Shown one piece after another: positions 46,875 to 54,809 of a stretch of 64,000 nt of DNA; position 1 is the stretch's first letter, and every line of letters begins with the position of its first letter. The stretch covers positions 62,001 to 126,000 of the forward strand of contig NZ_JAGINM010000006.1 in the NCBI RefSeq assembly GCF_017876095.1, in the 5' to 3' direction. The position numbers were made by a program, and so were the translations under genes. The notes below the pieces were generated by a model. That model was not told the origin of the DNA. It made no database searches and saw only the letters and a program-made list of their open reading frames with translations. Origin of the DNA: Azospirillum agricola. Its GTDB lineage: Bacteria; Pseudomonadota; Alphaproteobacteria; Azospirillales; Azospirillaceae.

Positions 46875-48014
46875 CTAGCGTGTCGGGATGCCGCTCAACG
46901 GCAGGTGCAGGGTGAAGACGCTGCCGCGCCCGACCTCGCTGCGCACCTCGATCCGCCCGCCATGCAGACGGGTGAGCTGGCCGGCGAGGTAGAGGCCGAT
47001 GCCAGTGCCGGCGATGCCGCTGGCGGTCGAGGCGCGGAAGAACTTGTCGAACAGGCGGGGGATCTCGTCCGGCGGGATGCCGACCCCCTCGTCGGACACG
47101 GCGACCAGCGCCTCGTCGCCGCTCGTCACCGCCTGGACCAGCACGCGGTCGCGGCCCGGCGAGTATTTGACGGCGTTGCTCAGCAGGTTGGCCAGGGCGA
47201 GGTCGAGCATGCGCGGGTCGGCGGTGAGCGCTCCCGGCAGCCGGCCGCTCTCCAGCTCGATCCGGTGGCCGGAGCCGGCGCTCTGCACGCGCTCGACCAC
47301 GGCGCGCAGCAGCGATTCCAGATCGACCGGCTCCGGCTTGGCCACGAGCCCGCCGCCCTCCAGCCGGGAGACGCTGAGCACGCTCTCCATCAGCTCGGTC
47401 ATGCGGGCGACCGAATCGCGGATCATGGCGAAGCGCTTGGCGCGCTGCGGCTCGGTGATCTGGTAGGGGCCGGCCAGGATCTCGCAGGCGCTGTCGATGA
47501 TGGCGAGCGGGGTGCGGAACTCGTGGCTGACCATGGCGACGAACTCGCGCTGCTGCTTGGCGGCGGCGCGCTCGCGCTCCAGCGCGTTGCGGGTGATCTC
47601 GGCCTGCCGGACCAGCTCGCGTTCGGCCCGGTGCAGGCGGTGCTGGCGCAGGCCGGCCTCGACCGCCTCGATGACATCCTCGATCGGCGCCGGCTTGTTC
47701 AGGAAGCGGAAGACATGGCCGCGGTTGACCGCCTGCACCGCGGTGTCCTGGTCGGCGTTGCCGGTCAGCATGACGCGCACGGCGTCGCCGTGGCGCCGGG
47801 CGCATTCGGTCAGGAACTGCACGCCGTTCATGCCGGGCATCCGCATGTCGGCGATGATGACGGCGACGTCCGGCTCGCCGTCGAGCAGGGCCAGAGCCTC
47901 CTGCCCGCCGAGCGCGGTCAGCAGGGTGTAGCGCCGGCCGAGATGCCTCCGGTAGCCGGACAGTACGTTGGGGTCGTCGTCGACCAGCAGAATCTTCTCG
48001 TGTCGGTCCGGCAT
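46875..48014 (-). CDS. Receiver-histidine kinase (hybrid) signalling protein
   Basis: A 379-residue cytoplasmic protein with an N-terminal receiver (D56 in VIIADMRMPGMNG, lysine in FLNKPAPIED), a coiled coil, a HisKA domain with H164 (FVAMVSHEFRTPLAII) and an HATPase domain (LANLLSNAVKYSPG, GTGIGLYLAGQLTRLHGG). The receiver-first order means a phosphorelay input controls the kinase. It probably phosphorylates the response regulator encoded next. The upstream gap is shared with the divergent nnrS. Confidence 0.9.
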   Translation of the reverse strand: MPDRHEKILLVDDDPNVLSGYRRHLGRRYTLLTALGGQEALALLDGEPDVAVIIADMRMPGMNGVQFLTECARRHGDAVRVMLTGNADQDTAVQAVNRGHVFRFLNKPAPIEDVIEAVEAGLRQHRLHRAERELVRQAEITRNALERERAAAKQQREFVAMVSHEFRTPLAIIDSACEILAGPYQITEPQRAKRFAMIRDSVARMTELMESVLSVSRLEGGGLVAKPEPVDLESLLRAVVERVQSAGSGHRIELESGRLPGALTADPRMLDLALANLLSNAVKYSPGRDRVLVQAVTSGDEALVAVSDEGVGIPPDEIPRLFDKFFRASTASGIAGTGIGLYLAGQLTRLHGGRIEVRSEVGRGSVFTLHLPLSGIPTR

Positions 48015-48217
48015 CCCCTGCGCCCTTCATCCTTGGGATGGGAGAAGGGTGTGCAGGTTCCATGCCGCCCGCCAAGACAGAATCGAAGGCGGCTGGGTGT
48101 CGCGCCGCAGGAAAAGCGACGTCGGCCTTCGCGAAACGCGCTGCAAATTGCCACGACCCGGATGCCGTTTCGCAAGCGGGACGATAGGGCTGGCCGAAGG
48201 GGCGGGTCGCCGCGTGC

Positions 48218-48231
48218 TTGACGTTTGTCAA
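48218..48231. promoter_or_regulatory. FNR/NNR-type box upstream of nnrS
   Basis: TTGACGTTTGTCAA is a perfect TTGAC-N4-GTCAA dyad, the class of site bound by FNR/NNR/DNR regulators (consensus TTGAT-N4-ATCAA). It lies 70 bp before the nnrS start, suitable for activation under low oxygen or nitric oxide. Confidence 0.65.
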
Positions 48232-48301
48232 GGCGGGTGGCGACACTCGGCCGCAGGATGGCGGCATCGAACCGGAACCAACGCCCCGGAGACCGCCCGC
48301 C

Positions 48302-49519
48302 ATGACCGCCCCGACGACCTCATCCCCCGGCTTCGCCGCCGGTCCCGCCCGCGACCGGACGCCCGTGCTGTTCCGCTACGGCTTCCGCCCCTTCTTCCTG
48401 CTGTCCGGCATCGCCGCCTGCGGCCTGATCGCCGCGTGGGTCGCGGTGCTGATCACCGGTGCCTGGCCGGCCGGCCCGGCCGGGGCCGCCGCGTGGCACG
48501 GCCACGAGATGCTGTTCGGAACCATCGTCGCCGCCGTCGCCGGCTTCCTGCTGACCGCCGTGCCGAGCTGGACCGGGACCAAGGCATTGTCCGGCGCCCC
48601 GTTGGCCGGGCTGACCGTGCTGTGGCTGGCCGGGCGGTTCGTCGTCTTTCCGTGGTCCGGGGTGCCGCAGCCGCTGGCGGCGCTGGTCGACCTCGCCTTC
48701 CTGCCCGCCCTGGGCGTGGCGCTGGCCCGGCCGCTGCTCGCCGCCGGCAAGCTGCGCAACAGCGCCTTCCTGGTCCTGCTGGCGCTGCTGACGCTGGCCA
48801 ACCTGCTGATCCATCTGGAATGGCTGGGTGTGGTCGCGGACGGAATCCAGCCCGGCGTCACGCTGGGGCTGGGCATCGTCCTGATGATGGTGACGGTGAT
48901 CGGCGGACGCATCCTGCCGGCCTTCACCCGCAACGGGCTGGGCGCCCAGGGGCACAGGGTGCGCTCCTGGCCCTGGGTGGAGCGCGTGGTTCTGGCATCC
49001 ACCCTGCTGCTGGTCCTGGCCGAGCCCTTCGTACCCGGCGGTGCCGCGCTCGGGCTGCTGATGCTGGCGGCGGCGCTGGCCCACGCGGTGCGGCTGGCCG
49101 GCTGGCAGGGCTGGCGGGCGTGGCGCTCGCCGATCCTGTGGGTGCTGCATCTCGGCTACCTGTGGATCCCGGCCGGGCTGACGCTGAAGGCGCTGCACCA
49201 TCTGACCGACATCCCGGCCGCCGCCGGTCTGCACGCGCTGACCGCCGGCGCCTTCGCCACCCTGATCCTGGCGGTGATGAGCCGCGCCTCGCTCGGCCAC
49301 ACCGGGCGGCCGCTGGTGGCGTCTTCCGTGACGGTGGCCGCCTATCTGCTGCTGACCGTGGCGGCGCTGGCCCGCACCGCCTCGCCGCTGCTGCCCGTGG
49401 AATGGCTGTGGCCGGCGTTGCAGGGCGCCGGGCTGGCCTGGGTCGCCGCCTTCGCGCTCTACCTCGTGGCCTACGCGCCGGTCCTGCTCCGCCCGCGCGC
49501 CGACGGCCGGCCGGGCTGA
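48302..49519 (+). CDS. nnrS: NnrS family haem-copper membrane protein (NO response)
   Basis: A 405-residue protein with about twelve hydrophobic helices. The N-terminal RYGFRPFFLLSGIAA and AAAWHGHEMLFGTIVAAVAG are NnrS signatures with the conserved histidines, as are VIGGRILPAFTRNGL and GLHALTAGAFATLILAVMSR. NnrS proteins protect against nitrosative stress and are induced by NNR-type regulators. The FNR/NNR-like box upstream agrees. ATG 48302 follows GGAGA. No denitrification genes are in the window. Confidence 0.9.
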   Translation: MTAPTTSSPGFAAGPARDRTPVLFRYGFRPFFLLSGIAACGLIAAWVAVLITGAWPAGPAGAAAWHGHEMLFGTIVAAVAGFLLTAVPSWTGTKALSGAPLAGLTVLWLAGRFVVFPWSGVPQPLAALVDLAFLPALGVALARPLLAAGKLRNSAFLVLLALLTLANLLIHLEWLGVVADGIQPGVTLGLGIVLMMVTVIGGRILPAFTRNGLGAQGHRVRSWPWVERVVLASTLLLVLAEPFVPGGAALGLLMLAAALAHAVRLAGWQGWRAWRSPILWVLHLGYLWIPAGLTLKALHHLTDIPAAAGLHALTAGAFATLILAVMSRASLGHTGRPLVASSVTVAAYLLLTVAALARTASPLLPVEWLWPALQGAGLAWVAAFALYLVAYAPVLLRPRADGRPG

Positions 49520-49563
49520 GCACAAGGGAGTCTCCGGCGCACCGTTCCCGCCACGGATCGTCC

Positions 49564-49660
49564 TGCCCGGCCTTGTGCCGGGCATCCACGACCGCAAATC
49601 AGGGGCCGCACAAATCATGGCGTGAGGATGCGCGTTGATGGCCGGGCCAAGCCCGGCCAT
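49564..49660. repeat. Two REP-like hairpins after nnrS
   Basis: TGCCCGGC/GCCGGGCA pair around CTTGT at 49564-49584. ATGGCCGGGC/GCCCGGCCAT pair around CAA at 49638-49660. The second shares its core with the repeat at 36138-36168. They occupy the gap between the convergent nnrS and receiver genes and can end transcription. Confidence 0.65.
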
Positions 49661-49711
49661 GACGGTTTCTTGGGTGCGGTTCCGCCCAGGGGCGAAGGCC
49701 GCAAAGCGTCG

Positions 49712-50083
49712 TCACGCGGTCCGCAGGTGACGGTCGATCGCCTCGTTCATCTCGGTCTCGCGGAAGGGCTTGGACAGCACCGGGCGGTGCTGGTGCGCGG
49801 CCGGCAGGCCGGCGGCGCCGTGGCCGGTGGTGAAGAGGAAGGGGATATTGCGGGCGCTCAGCGCGTCGGCCACCGGATCGACCCGCTCGCCGCGCAGGGT
49901 GACGTCAAGCAGGGCAGCGTCGATGCCGCCCTCGGCGATCAGCGCCAGAGCTTCCGCCACCGTGCCGGCCGGTCCGACGACGCCGACATTCTGGGTCTCC
50001 AGGGAGTCCTCAATGGCCATCGCGACGAGAGGCTCGTCCTCGACGAGCAGGATTCGCAAAGGCTTCTGTGGGGAGGATTCCAT
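49712..50083 (-). CDS. Single-domain response regulator
   Basis: A 123-residue receiver domain with acidic pocket VEDEP, phospho-acceptor D60 (AALLDVTLRG), T in FLFTTGHG and lysine in PVLSKPF. It has no output domain, so it acts by protein contact, like the receivers often found with HWE/HisKA2 kinases in alphaproteobacteria. No kinase is adjacent. The ribosome site is weak and an upstream start is possible. Confidence 0.85.
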   Translation of the reverse strand: MESSPQKPLRILLVEDEPLVAMAIEDSLETQNVGVVGPAGTVAEALALIAEGGIDAALLDVTLRGERVDPVADALSARNIPFLFTTGHGAAGLPAAHQHRPVLSKPFRETEMNEAIDRHLRTA

Positions 50084-50202
50084 GTGGTGCTCGGCTGGTG
50101 GACAGAAGTGGAGGTCGGACGAGAGCTTTCGCGGGGGCCGGTCCCTTTGTCCACCCCGACCTTGGTCATCCTCCTTAGGGACAGCTTGCGCCCCGTCCCC
50201 CA

Positions 50203-50640
50203 TCATCCCAGATCGTCCAGCGCCTGTTGCAGCGAGGGGTAGAGCGCCTCGACCAGCGACCCGTCGGCCCGCACCGGGACCGGCAGCGTGTCGGCTCCGA
50301 CCAGCGCGCGGGAGAGCGTCAGGCCCCCGACCTCGATGTAGCCGCCGCGCTCGCCATACTGCCCGACGATCCAGTCCGGCGCCTCCGGGTCGCCGTCCAG
50401 CCCGTTGTGGTGCGACACCAGCGCGTGGCCGCCGCCATCCCCGGCGCGGCGGTACCAGGCGTGGGCCCCGTCGCCGAGGTCGAGCGGGCGGAAGCCGGCG
50501 CCGGCCATCCGCTCCCGCACCTCGGCCCGTGCGTCCTGGGGGACGCCGTGGCTCCGGCCCTCCGGCGGGTCGCCGCCTGCCTGCCCGGCCTGGTGCCGGT
50601 TGTCGTTCAAGGGATGAAACCGTTCCGCAGCGTCGCTCAT
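50203..50640 (-). CDS. Hypothetical protein
   Basis: A 145-residue protein with no recognised family. The N-terminal 45 residues are polar and probably disordered. The rest has a compact alternation (GFRPLDLGDGAHAWYRRA, then WIVGQYGERGGYIEVGGL, then ALYPSLQQALDDLG) that looks like a small alpha/beta domain. An ATG at 50664 is an alternative start. It lies 119 bp upstream of the receiver gene on the same strand. Confidence 0.5.
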   Translation of the reverse strand: MSDAAERFHPLNDNRHQAGQAGGDPPEGRSHGVPQDARAEVRERMAGAGFRPLDLGDGAHAWYRRAGDGGGHALVSHHNGLDGDPEAPDWIVGQYGERGGYIEVGGLTLSRALVGADTLPVPVRADGSLVEALYPSLQQALDDLG

Positions 50641-50887
50641 GTCCGTTCGCCGACCGTGATCCATGACGAAACAACAGCGCAGCGGGCGGTTTGTGCCGGA
50701 CGCGTTCGGGGGCGTGCGTTCGGGGCGGGTGTTCCGGGGGAATGGGGGCCGTCAGCCGCTTCAACCGTTTGTCCCAGCAAACTGGTTGGTGGAAATCTCT
50801 CAAAAATCACGCTTTGATTGTGTTGTCCTTCGCTATCACTCCACCGCCCTCCGTCCCTTCGTGCCGCTATTACCAGGGAACCTCCCC

Positions 50888-51070
50888 GTGTCCGGAAGCC
50901 TTCTCCTCTCGGCGACCCAACGCGCCATCCAGCGCCTGCGCGACCACAGCCGCCAGTGCGACAGCGTCGAGGCCCGTCGCTGCCTGATCGCGACGGAGCG
51001 CTGGCTGGTCCACATGCTGCTGCGCGAGGAGGAGCGCGAGGCGGGCATCCCCGGAGCCAGCCTTCCCTGA
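50888..51070 (+). CDS. Small hypothetical helical protein (60 aa)
   Basis: From a GTG start, the frame encodes a charged, helical protein (ATQRAIQRLRDHSRQCDSVE, then ATERWLVHMLLREEEREA). An AT-rich stretch at 50788-50850 upstream could hold its promoter, and a hairpin follows the stop. The regular amphipathic pattern suggests it is real, but I recognise no family. The same frame is open upstream to 50663 with poor coding character. Confidence 0.4.
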   Translation: MSGSLLLSATQRAIQRLRDHSRQCDSVEARRCLIATERWLVHMLLREEEREAGIPGASLP

Positions 51071-51105
51071 ACCGTGTTCCCTGAACCGGCGTTCCCGAAA
51101 CGGCA

Positions 51106-51134
51106 ACGGCCCCTTCCCGGTGGGAAGAGGCCGT
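51106..51134. terminator. Hairpin terminator
   Basis: ACGGCC-C-CTTCCC pairs with GGGAAG-A-GGCCGT (one mismatch) around the loop GGT. It follows the 60-residue gene and precedes the end of the RND remnant on the other strand, so it can act in both directions. Confidence 0.5.
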
Positions 51135-51162
51135 CGCGTCGTCCGGCCCCTTGTTCGTCCGG

Positions 51163-51380
51163 TCAGCCGAGGGAAGCGATCTCCCCGGCGCGCTTGGAGT
51201 TTGCGGCGGCGTGGTGGTCCTTGGCGAGGACCGTGTAGACCGCCGGCAGGACGAACAGCGTGAACAGCGTGCCGATCAGCATGCCGGCGACGATCACCAG
51301 ACCGATGGATAAGCGGCTGGCCGCACCGGCGCCGCCGTCGTCAACAGGATGGGGCGCAGGCGCACGCGGGCGGCGCCCTC
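51163..51380 (-). pseudogene. Decayed C-terminal remnant of a second RND efflux permease
   Basis: Read leftward, the DNA encodes [17 protein letters not shown], then after a junction near 51330 it continues in another frame with GAGAASRLSIGLVIVAGMLI and GTLFTLFVLPAVYTVLAKDH to a TGA at 51163-51165. These are consecutive parts of the last two membrane helices of an HAE1-type RND pump, but the intervening helix (usually MVLGALPLA...) is deleted and the frame is broken. Nothing of the rest of the pump remains. The first codon overlaps the thiolase stop codon. The sequence differs from the intact pump at 287-3421, so it derives from another RND gene. Confidence 0.8.
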
Positions 51381-52560
51381 ACACCCGCTCGAAGATCGCG
51401 GCGATGCCTTGGCCGCCGCCGATGCACATGGTCACCAGCCCGTAGCGGCCGCCGGTGCGGTGCAGTTCGTGGATGGCCTTCACCGTGATGATGGCGCCGG
51501 TCGCCCCGACCGGGTGGCCGAGCGAGATGCCGGAGCCGTTCGGGTTGACCTTGGCCGGGTCGAAGTCCAGCTCGCGGATCACCGCGCAGGCCTGCGCGGC
51601 GAAGGCCTCGTTGGATTCGATGACGTCGAGGTCGGCGACCGACAGGCCGGTGCGCTCCAGCACCTTGCGGGTCGCCGGGATCGGGCCGATGCCCATGTAG
51701 TCCGGCTCGACGCCGGCGTGGGCGTAGCCGACCAGACGGGCCAGCGGCTTCAGCCCGAGCGCCGCCGCGCGGGCGCCCGACGCCAGCACCACGGCGGCGG
51801 CGCCGTCGTTCAGGCCCGACGCGTTGCCGGCCGTCACCGATCCGTCCTTCTTGAAGACCGGCTTCATCGCCGCCAGCGCCTCGGGCGTCACGCCGGCGCG
51901 GACATGCTCGTCGGTGTCGAAGACCACCGTGCCCTTGCGGGACGCGATCTCGACCGGGACGATCTGCTCCTTGAAGCGGCCCTCGGCGATGGCCTGGGCG
52001 GCGCGGCGCTGGCTTTCCGCCGCCAGCGCGTCCTGCGCGGCGCGGTCGATGCCGTAGCGCGCCGCGACGTTCTCGGCGGTGACGCCCATGTGAATCTTCT
52101 TCCACGGGTCGTGCAGGATGCCGTTCATGTAGTCGACCAGCCCGCCGTCGCCCAGCCGCGTGCCCCAGCGCGCGGTCGGCACGATGTAGGGGCCGCGGCT
52201 CATCGATTCCGCCCCGGCGCCGATGGCGATGTCGCAGTCGCCGAGCGCGATGGCCTGCGCCGCCGAGACGATCGCCTGGAGGCCCGATCCGCACAGCCGG
52301 TTGACGTTGAAGGCCGGGGTCTCCAGCGGAATGCCGGCGTCGATGGCGGCCACACGGCTGAGATAGGCGTCGTTGGTGTCGGTCGGGATGACGTTGCCCA
52401 TCACCAGATGGCCGATGGCGTCGGGGGCGGCGCCGGACCGCTCCAGCGCCGCCTTGACCGCGACGGTGGCGAGCTTGGTCAGGGGCACGTCCTTCAGGCT
52501 GCCGCCGAAGCCGCCGATAGCGGTGCGGGCGGCGCCGACGATGACGATGTCGTTCTGCAT
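51379..52560 (-). CDS. Acetyl-CoA C-acyltransferase (thiolase)
   Basis: A 393-residue thiolase II type enzyme. The nucleophile is C90 in [10 protein letters not shown]. The other active-site motifs are [21 protein letters not shown] and the C-terminal TMCIGGGQG. It catalyses CoA-dependent cleavage of 3-ketoacyl-CoA or the reverse condensation to acetoacetyl-CoA. It lies 57 bp after the enoyl-CoA hydratase gene on the same strand, so a beta-oxidation role is more likely than PHB synthesis, though a phaA-like role is possible. The C-terminus is complete despite the RND remnant fused directly behind its stop. Confidence 0.92.
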   Translation of the reverse strand: MQNDIVIVGAARTAIGGFGGSLKDVPLTKLATVAVKAALERSGAAPDAIGHLVMGNVIPTDTNDAYLSRVAAIDAGIPLETPAFNVNRLCGSGLQAIVSAAQAIALGDCDIAIGAGAESMSRGPYIVPTARWGTRLGDGGLVDYMNGILHDPWKKIHMGVTAENVAARYGIDRAAQDALAAESQRRAAQAIAEGRFKEQIVPVEIASRKGTVVFDTDEHVRAGVTPEALAAMKPVFKKDGSVTAGNASGLNDGAAAVVLASGARAAALGLKPLARLVGYAHAGVEPDYMGIGPIPATRKVLERTGLSVADLDVIESNEAFAAQACAVIRELDFDPAKVNPNGSGISLGHPVGATGAIITVKAIHELHRTGGRYGLVTMCIGGGQGIAAIFERV

Positions 52561-52617
52561 GATGGTCCTGCTTCTCCGGTTGGTTCTTTCAAGCCCTTAC
52601 GCCATGGCCCGTGTCGC

Positions 52618-53412
52618 TCAGCGGCCGCGGAACACCGGCTTGCGCTTGGCCAGGAAGGCGGCGATGCCCTCGCGGAAATCCTCGCTGGCGGCGGTGGCGC
52701 GGAAGGTCTCCCCCTCGTCGTCGAGCTGGCGGTCCAGCGTGCTGGTCCAGGACTGGCGCATCAGCCGGCGGATGCCGGCGTAGGAGACGGTCGGGCCGGC
52801 GGCCAGACGGGCGGCCAGCTTGGCGGTCTCCTCCGCCAGCGACGCGGCCGGCACCACCTTGTTGACGAGGCCGAGCCGCAGCGCCTCGGCGGCGTCGACG
52901 CTGTCGGACAGCATGGCCAGTTCCATCGCCCGGCGCAAGCCGACCAGACGCGGCAGATGATAGGTGCCGGAGCCGTCCGGCGTGGCGCCGATGCGGGCGT
53001 AGGCGAGGTTGAAGGCGGCGTCGTCGGCGGCGATGCAGAGGTCGGCGGCGCAGGCGACGCTCATCCCCGCCCCGGCGACCGGCCCATGCACCGAGGCCAG
53101 CACCGGCAGCTTCAGCCCGTCGAGGATCCGCAGGGCGGCGTGCAGGGAATCGATGATCGCGCCGGCGACCTCCGGGGCCCTGGCCGGATCGGCGTTGAAG
53201 CGGGCGAGGTCGCCGCCGGCCATGAAGCCGCGCCCGTTGCCGGCGACGACCAGCACGCGGGCCTCGGAATCCTCCGCCACCGCCCGGCAGGCGTCGAGGA
53301 AGGCGGCGGCCATCTCCTCGTCCAGCGCGTTCAGCACGGCCGGGCGGTTCAGGCGGATCCAGGACACGGCGCCCTCGCGGGACAGGAGCACCGGCGCTGC
53401 GGCTTCGGTCAT
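52618..53412 (-). CDS. Enoyl-CoA hydratase/isomerase family protein
   Basis: A 264-residue crotonase-fold enzyme. The N-terminal GAVSWIRLNRPAVLNALDEE and the oxyanion-hole segments GRGFMAGGDLARF and HGPVAGAGMSVACAADLCIA are standard. In the region of the two catalytic glutamates, typical hydratases read E...E. Here the first is replaced (AGAGMSV) and the second region is PDGSGTYHLPRLVG with an aspartate. Exact chemistry (hydratase, isomerase, PaaG-like) is therefore uncertain. GGAGAG precedes the ATG at 53412. A palindromic operator-like site lies 53 bp upstream. Confidence 0.87.
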   Translation of the reverse strand: MTEAAAPVLLSREGAVSWIRLNRPAVLNALDEEMAAAFLDACRAVAEDSEARVLVVAGNGRGFMAGGDLARFNADPARAPEVAGAIIDSLHAALRILDGLKLPVLASVHGPVAGAGMSVACAADLCIAADDAAFNLAYARIGATPDGSGTYHLPRLVGLRRAMELAMLSDSVDAAEALRLGLVNKVVPAASLAEETAKLAARLAAGPTVSYAGIRRLMRQSWTSTLDRQLDDEGETFRATAASEDFREGIAAFLAKRKPVFRGR

Positions 53413-53464
53413 CACGGACTCTCCAGGCAAGGGGGCATCCGGATGGCTCCTACCTTCCGGAACG

Positions 53465-53486
53465 TAGGTTACTTGAAAGTAGCCTA
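53465..53486. promoter_or_regulatory. 22-bp operator-like dyad upstream of the hydratase-thiolase genes
   Basis: TAGGTTACTT and AAGTAGCCTA flank a central GA and match as an inverted repeat at 9 of 10 positions. TTACTT...AAGTA is the kind of site used by HxlR/MarR-family regulators. No such regulator gene lies nearby in the window. Confidence 0.5.
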
Positions 53487-53575
53487 TGGCGATCCGCGAT
53501 TGTCGTCAATGGGTGGGACGAACAGTCCGGGTGGCGACATCAGGCCATGGTCACAGAGTGGCGATTGGAGATTTT

Positions 53576-53680
53576 GACACGGATGAACACGGATGCCGGC
53601 TGCGCCGGCCCACGGATGGACACGGACCAAGAGGACGACACATCCGTGTTCATCCGTGGATATCCGTGTTCATCCGTGTC
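53576..53680. repeat. Iterated ACACGGATGAA repeat with large dyad symmetry
   Basis: GACACGGATGAACACGGAT (53576-53594) is the exact reverse complement of 53662-53680. Inside lie further degenerate copies (CACGGATGGACACGG near 53611, and CATCCGTGTTCATCCGTGG at 53642-53660). The whole can fold as nested hairpins just after the stop of the leftward phosphatase gene. Similar ACACGGATGAACACGGAT repeats occur in many genomes; the function is unknown. Confidence 0.7.
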
Positions 53681-53700
53681 TAAAACAGGCCAAGTCCCGT

Positions 53701-54432
53701 TCACTCCAGCGCCAGCACCGGGCGGAAGGCGATCTCCAGGCTGGTCTCGTGGAGGCCGAGCTTGGCCGGGTTGCCGGGGGTCAGGTTGGTGGCGCGGATC
53801 AGGCGGCGGCGGATGCGGCCGTCCACCACATCCACGTCGAGGACGTTGACGCAGCCGTAATCCTGCTCGAAGGCGCACAGCCCGCCCAGGCCCGCGCCGC
53901 AGGCCCAGGACAGCAGCATGCGGTTCACCCCATCATGGGCGAACAGGGCCAGAGTCGTCCAGCCCGGCTCCAGCAGCAGACGCTCGAAACCGGCGACGAC
54001 CCGCCCGTAGACCGCCGCGAAATTGTCGCCACCGGCGAATCCGGCATCCTCCAGCGCGGCGTTCTCGAAGCCGTAGACATAGGCGGCCTCCCGATTCTCG
54101 CGGGGGACGCCGGTCAGCCGGCCGGCGCGGATTTCCAGGAAGGACGCATCCTCCTCCACCGTCAGGCCGCGCCCCTCGACCGCCAGTTCGGCGGTCTGGC
54201 GGGTGCGCGGCAGGCCGGAGCAGACCACGCGGTCGAGCGGCACCGCCGCCAGCAGGGCACCGGCCGCCCGCGCCTCCTCCCGGCCGCGCTCGGTCAGCGG
54301 CGCCAGCTTCGGGTTCAGCGGCCGGCCCTCGGCGTCGTAATAGGCGACGTGGCCGTGCCGCATGAAATAGACACGCCGACGGGCGGCGGTGCCGGCGAGC
54401 GGCGGAAACAGGGACGGGGGAGCGGCGCTCAT
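53701..54432 (-). CDS. Histidine phosphatase family protein
   Basis: A 243-residue phosphatase/mutase-fold protein. The catalytic RHG is in VYFMRHGHVAYYD, the second arginine is in CSGLPRTRQTAEL, the acid/base glutamate is in FLEIRAGRL and the second histidine is in LALFAHDGVNRML. It is the last gene of a five-gene acyl-CoA operon, overlapping the DUF6285 gene by ATGA. Because the operon also encodes an APH-type kinase that may phosphorylate a hydroxyacyl-CoA, this enzyme may dephosphorylate a pathway or stalled intermediate; this is inference. Confidence 0.88.
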   Translation of the reverse strand: MSAAPPSLFPPLAGTAARRRVYFMRHGHVAYYDAEGRPLNPKLAPLTERGREEARAAGALLAAVPLDRVVCSGLPRTRQTAELAVEGRGLTVEEDASFLEIRAGRLTGVPRENREAAYVYGFENAALEDAGFAGGDNFAAVYGRVVAGFERLLLEPGWTTLALFAHDGVNRMLLSWACGAGLGGLCAFEQDYGCVNVLDVDVVDGRIRRRLIRATNLTPGNPAKLGLHETSLEIAFRPVLALE

Positions 54433-54809
54433 CGCCCGGCCGCCAGCAGCTTGGGGTTGGACACCGCCAGCCGCGCCCGCGTCAGGTCGAACAGCACGCG
54501 GCGCAGCGCCGCCTGCGGCCCGGCGGCGTCGAAGCGCCCGTCGGCGATGGCGGCGCACAGGCGGGGAACCAGCACCGCCAGGGGCACCGACAAAGCGCCC
54601 TCCTCGCCGATCAGCCCGCCGACGGCGGCGGCCAGCGCCGGTTCGGCCTTATCGCCGGCGGCAAGCTCGCGCTCCGCCGTCGCCAGCGCGTTGGCGATCA
54701 TCAGGGCGGTGAAGCGCTGCTCGGCCGGGACCAGCGGCAGGATTGAATCCCGGAAGCTGCTGAGCGCGATGGCGACGAGGTCGCGGGCGTCGGGTTCGTC
54801 GTTGATCAT
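54429..54809 (-). CDS. DUF6285 protein, small partner of an APH-type acyl-CoA kinase
   Basis: A 126-residue helical protein (DLVAIALSSFRDSILPLVPA, then [20 protein letters not shown]). It resembles DUF6285 proteins encoded beside APH-like kinases. In Pseudomonas putida the small LvaB works with the kinase LvaA on 4-hydroxyacyl-CoA; position and size here agree with that role. It overlaps both neighbours by ATGA, which implies equimolar production. Confidence 0.75.
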   Translation of the reverse strand: MINDEPDARDLVAIALSSFRDSILPLVPAEQRFTALMIANALATAERELAAGDKAEPALAAAVGGLIGEEGALSVPLAVLVPRLCAAIADGRFDAAGPQAALRRVLFDLTRARLAVSNPKLLAAGR

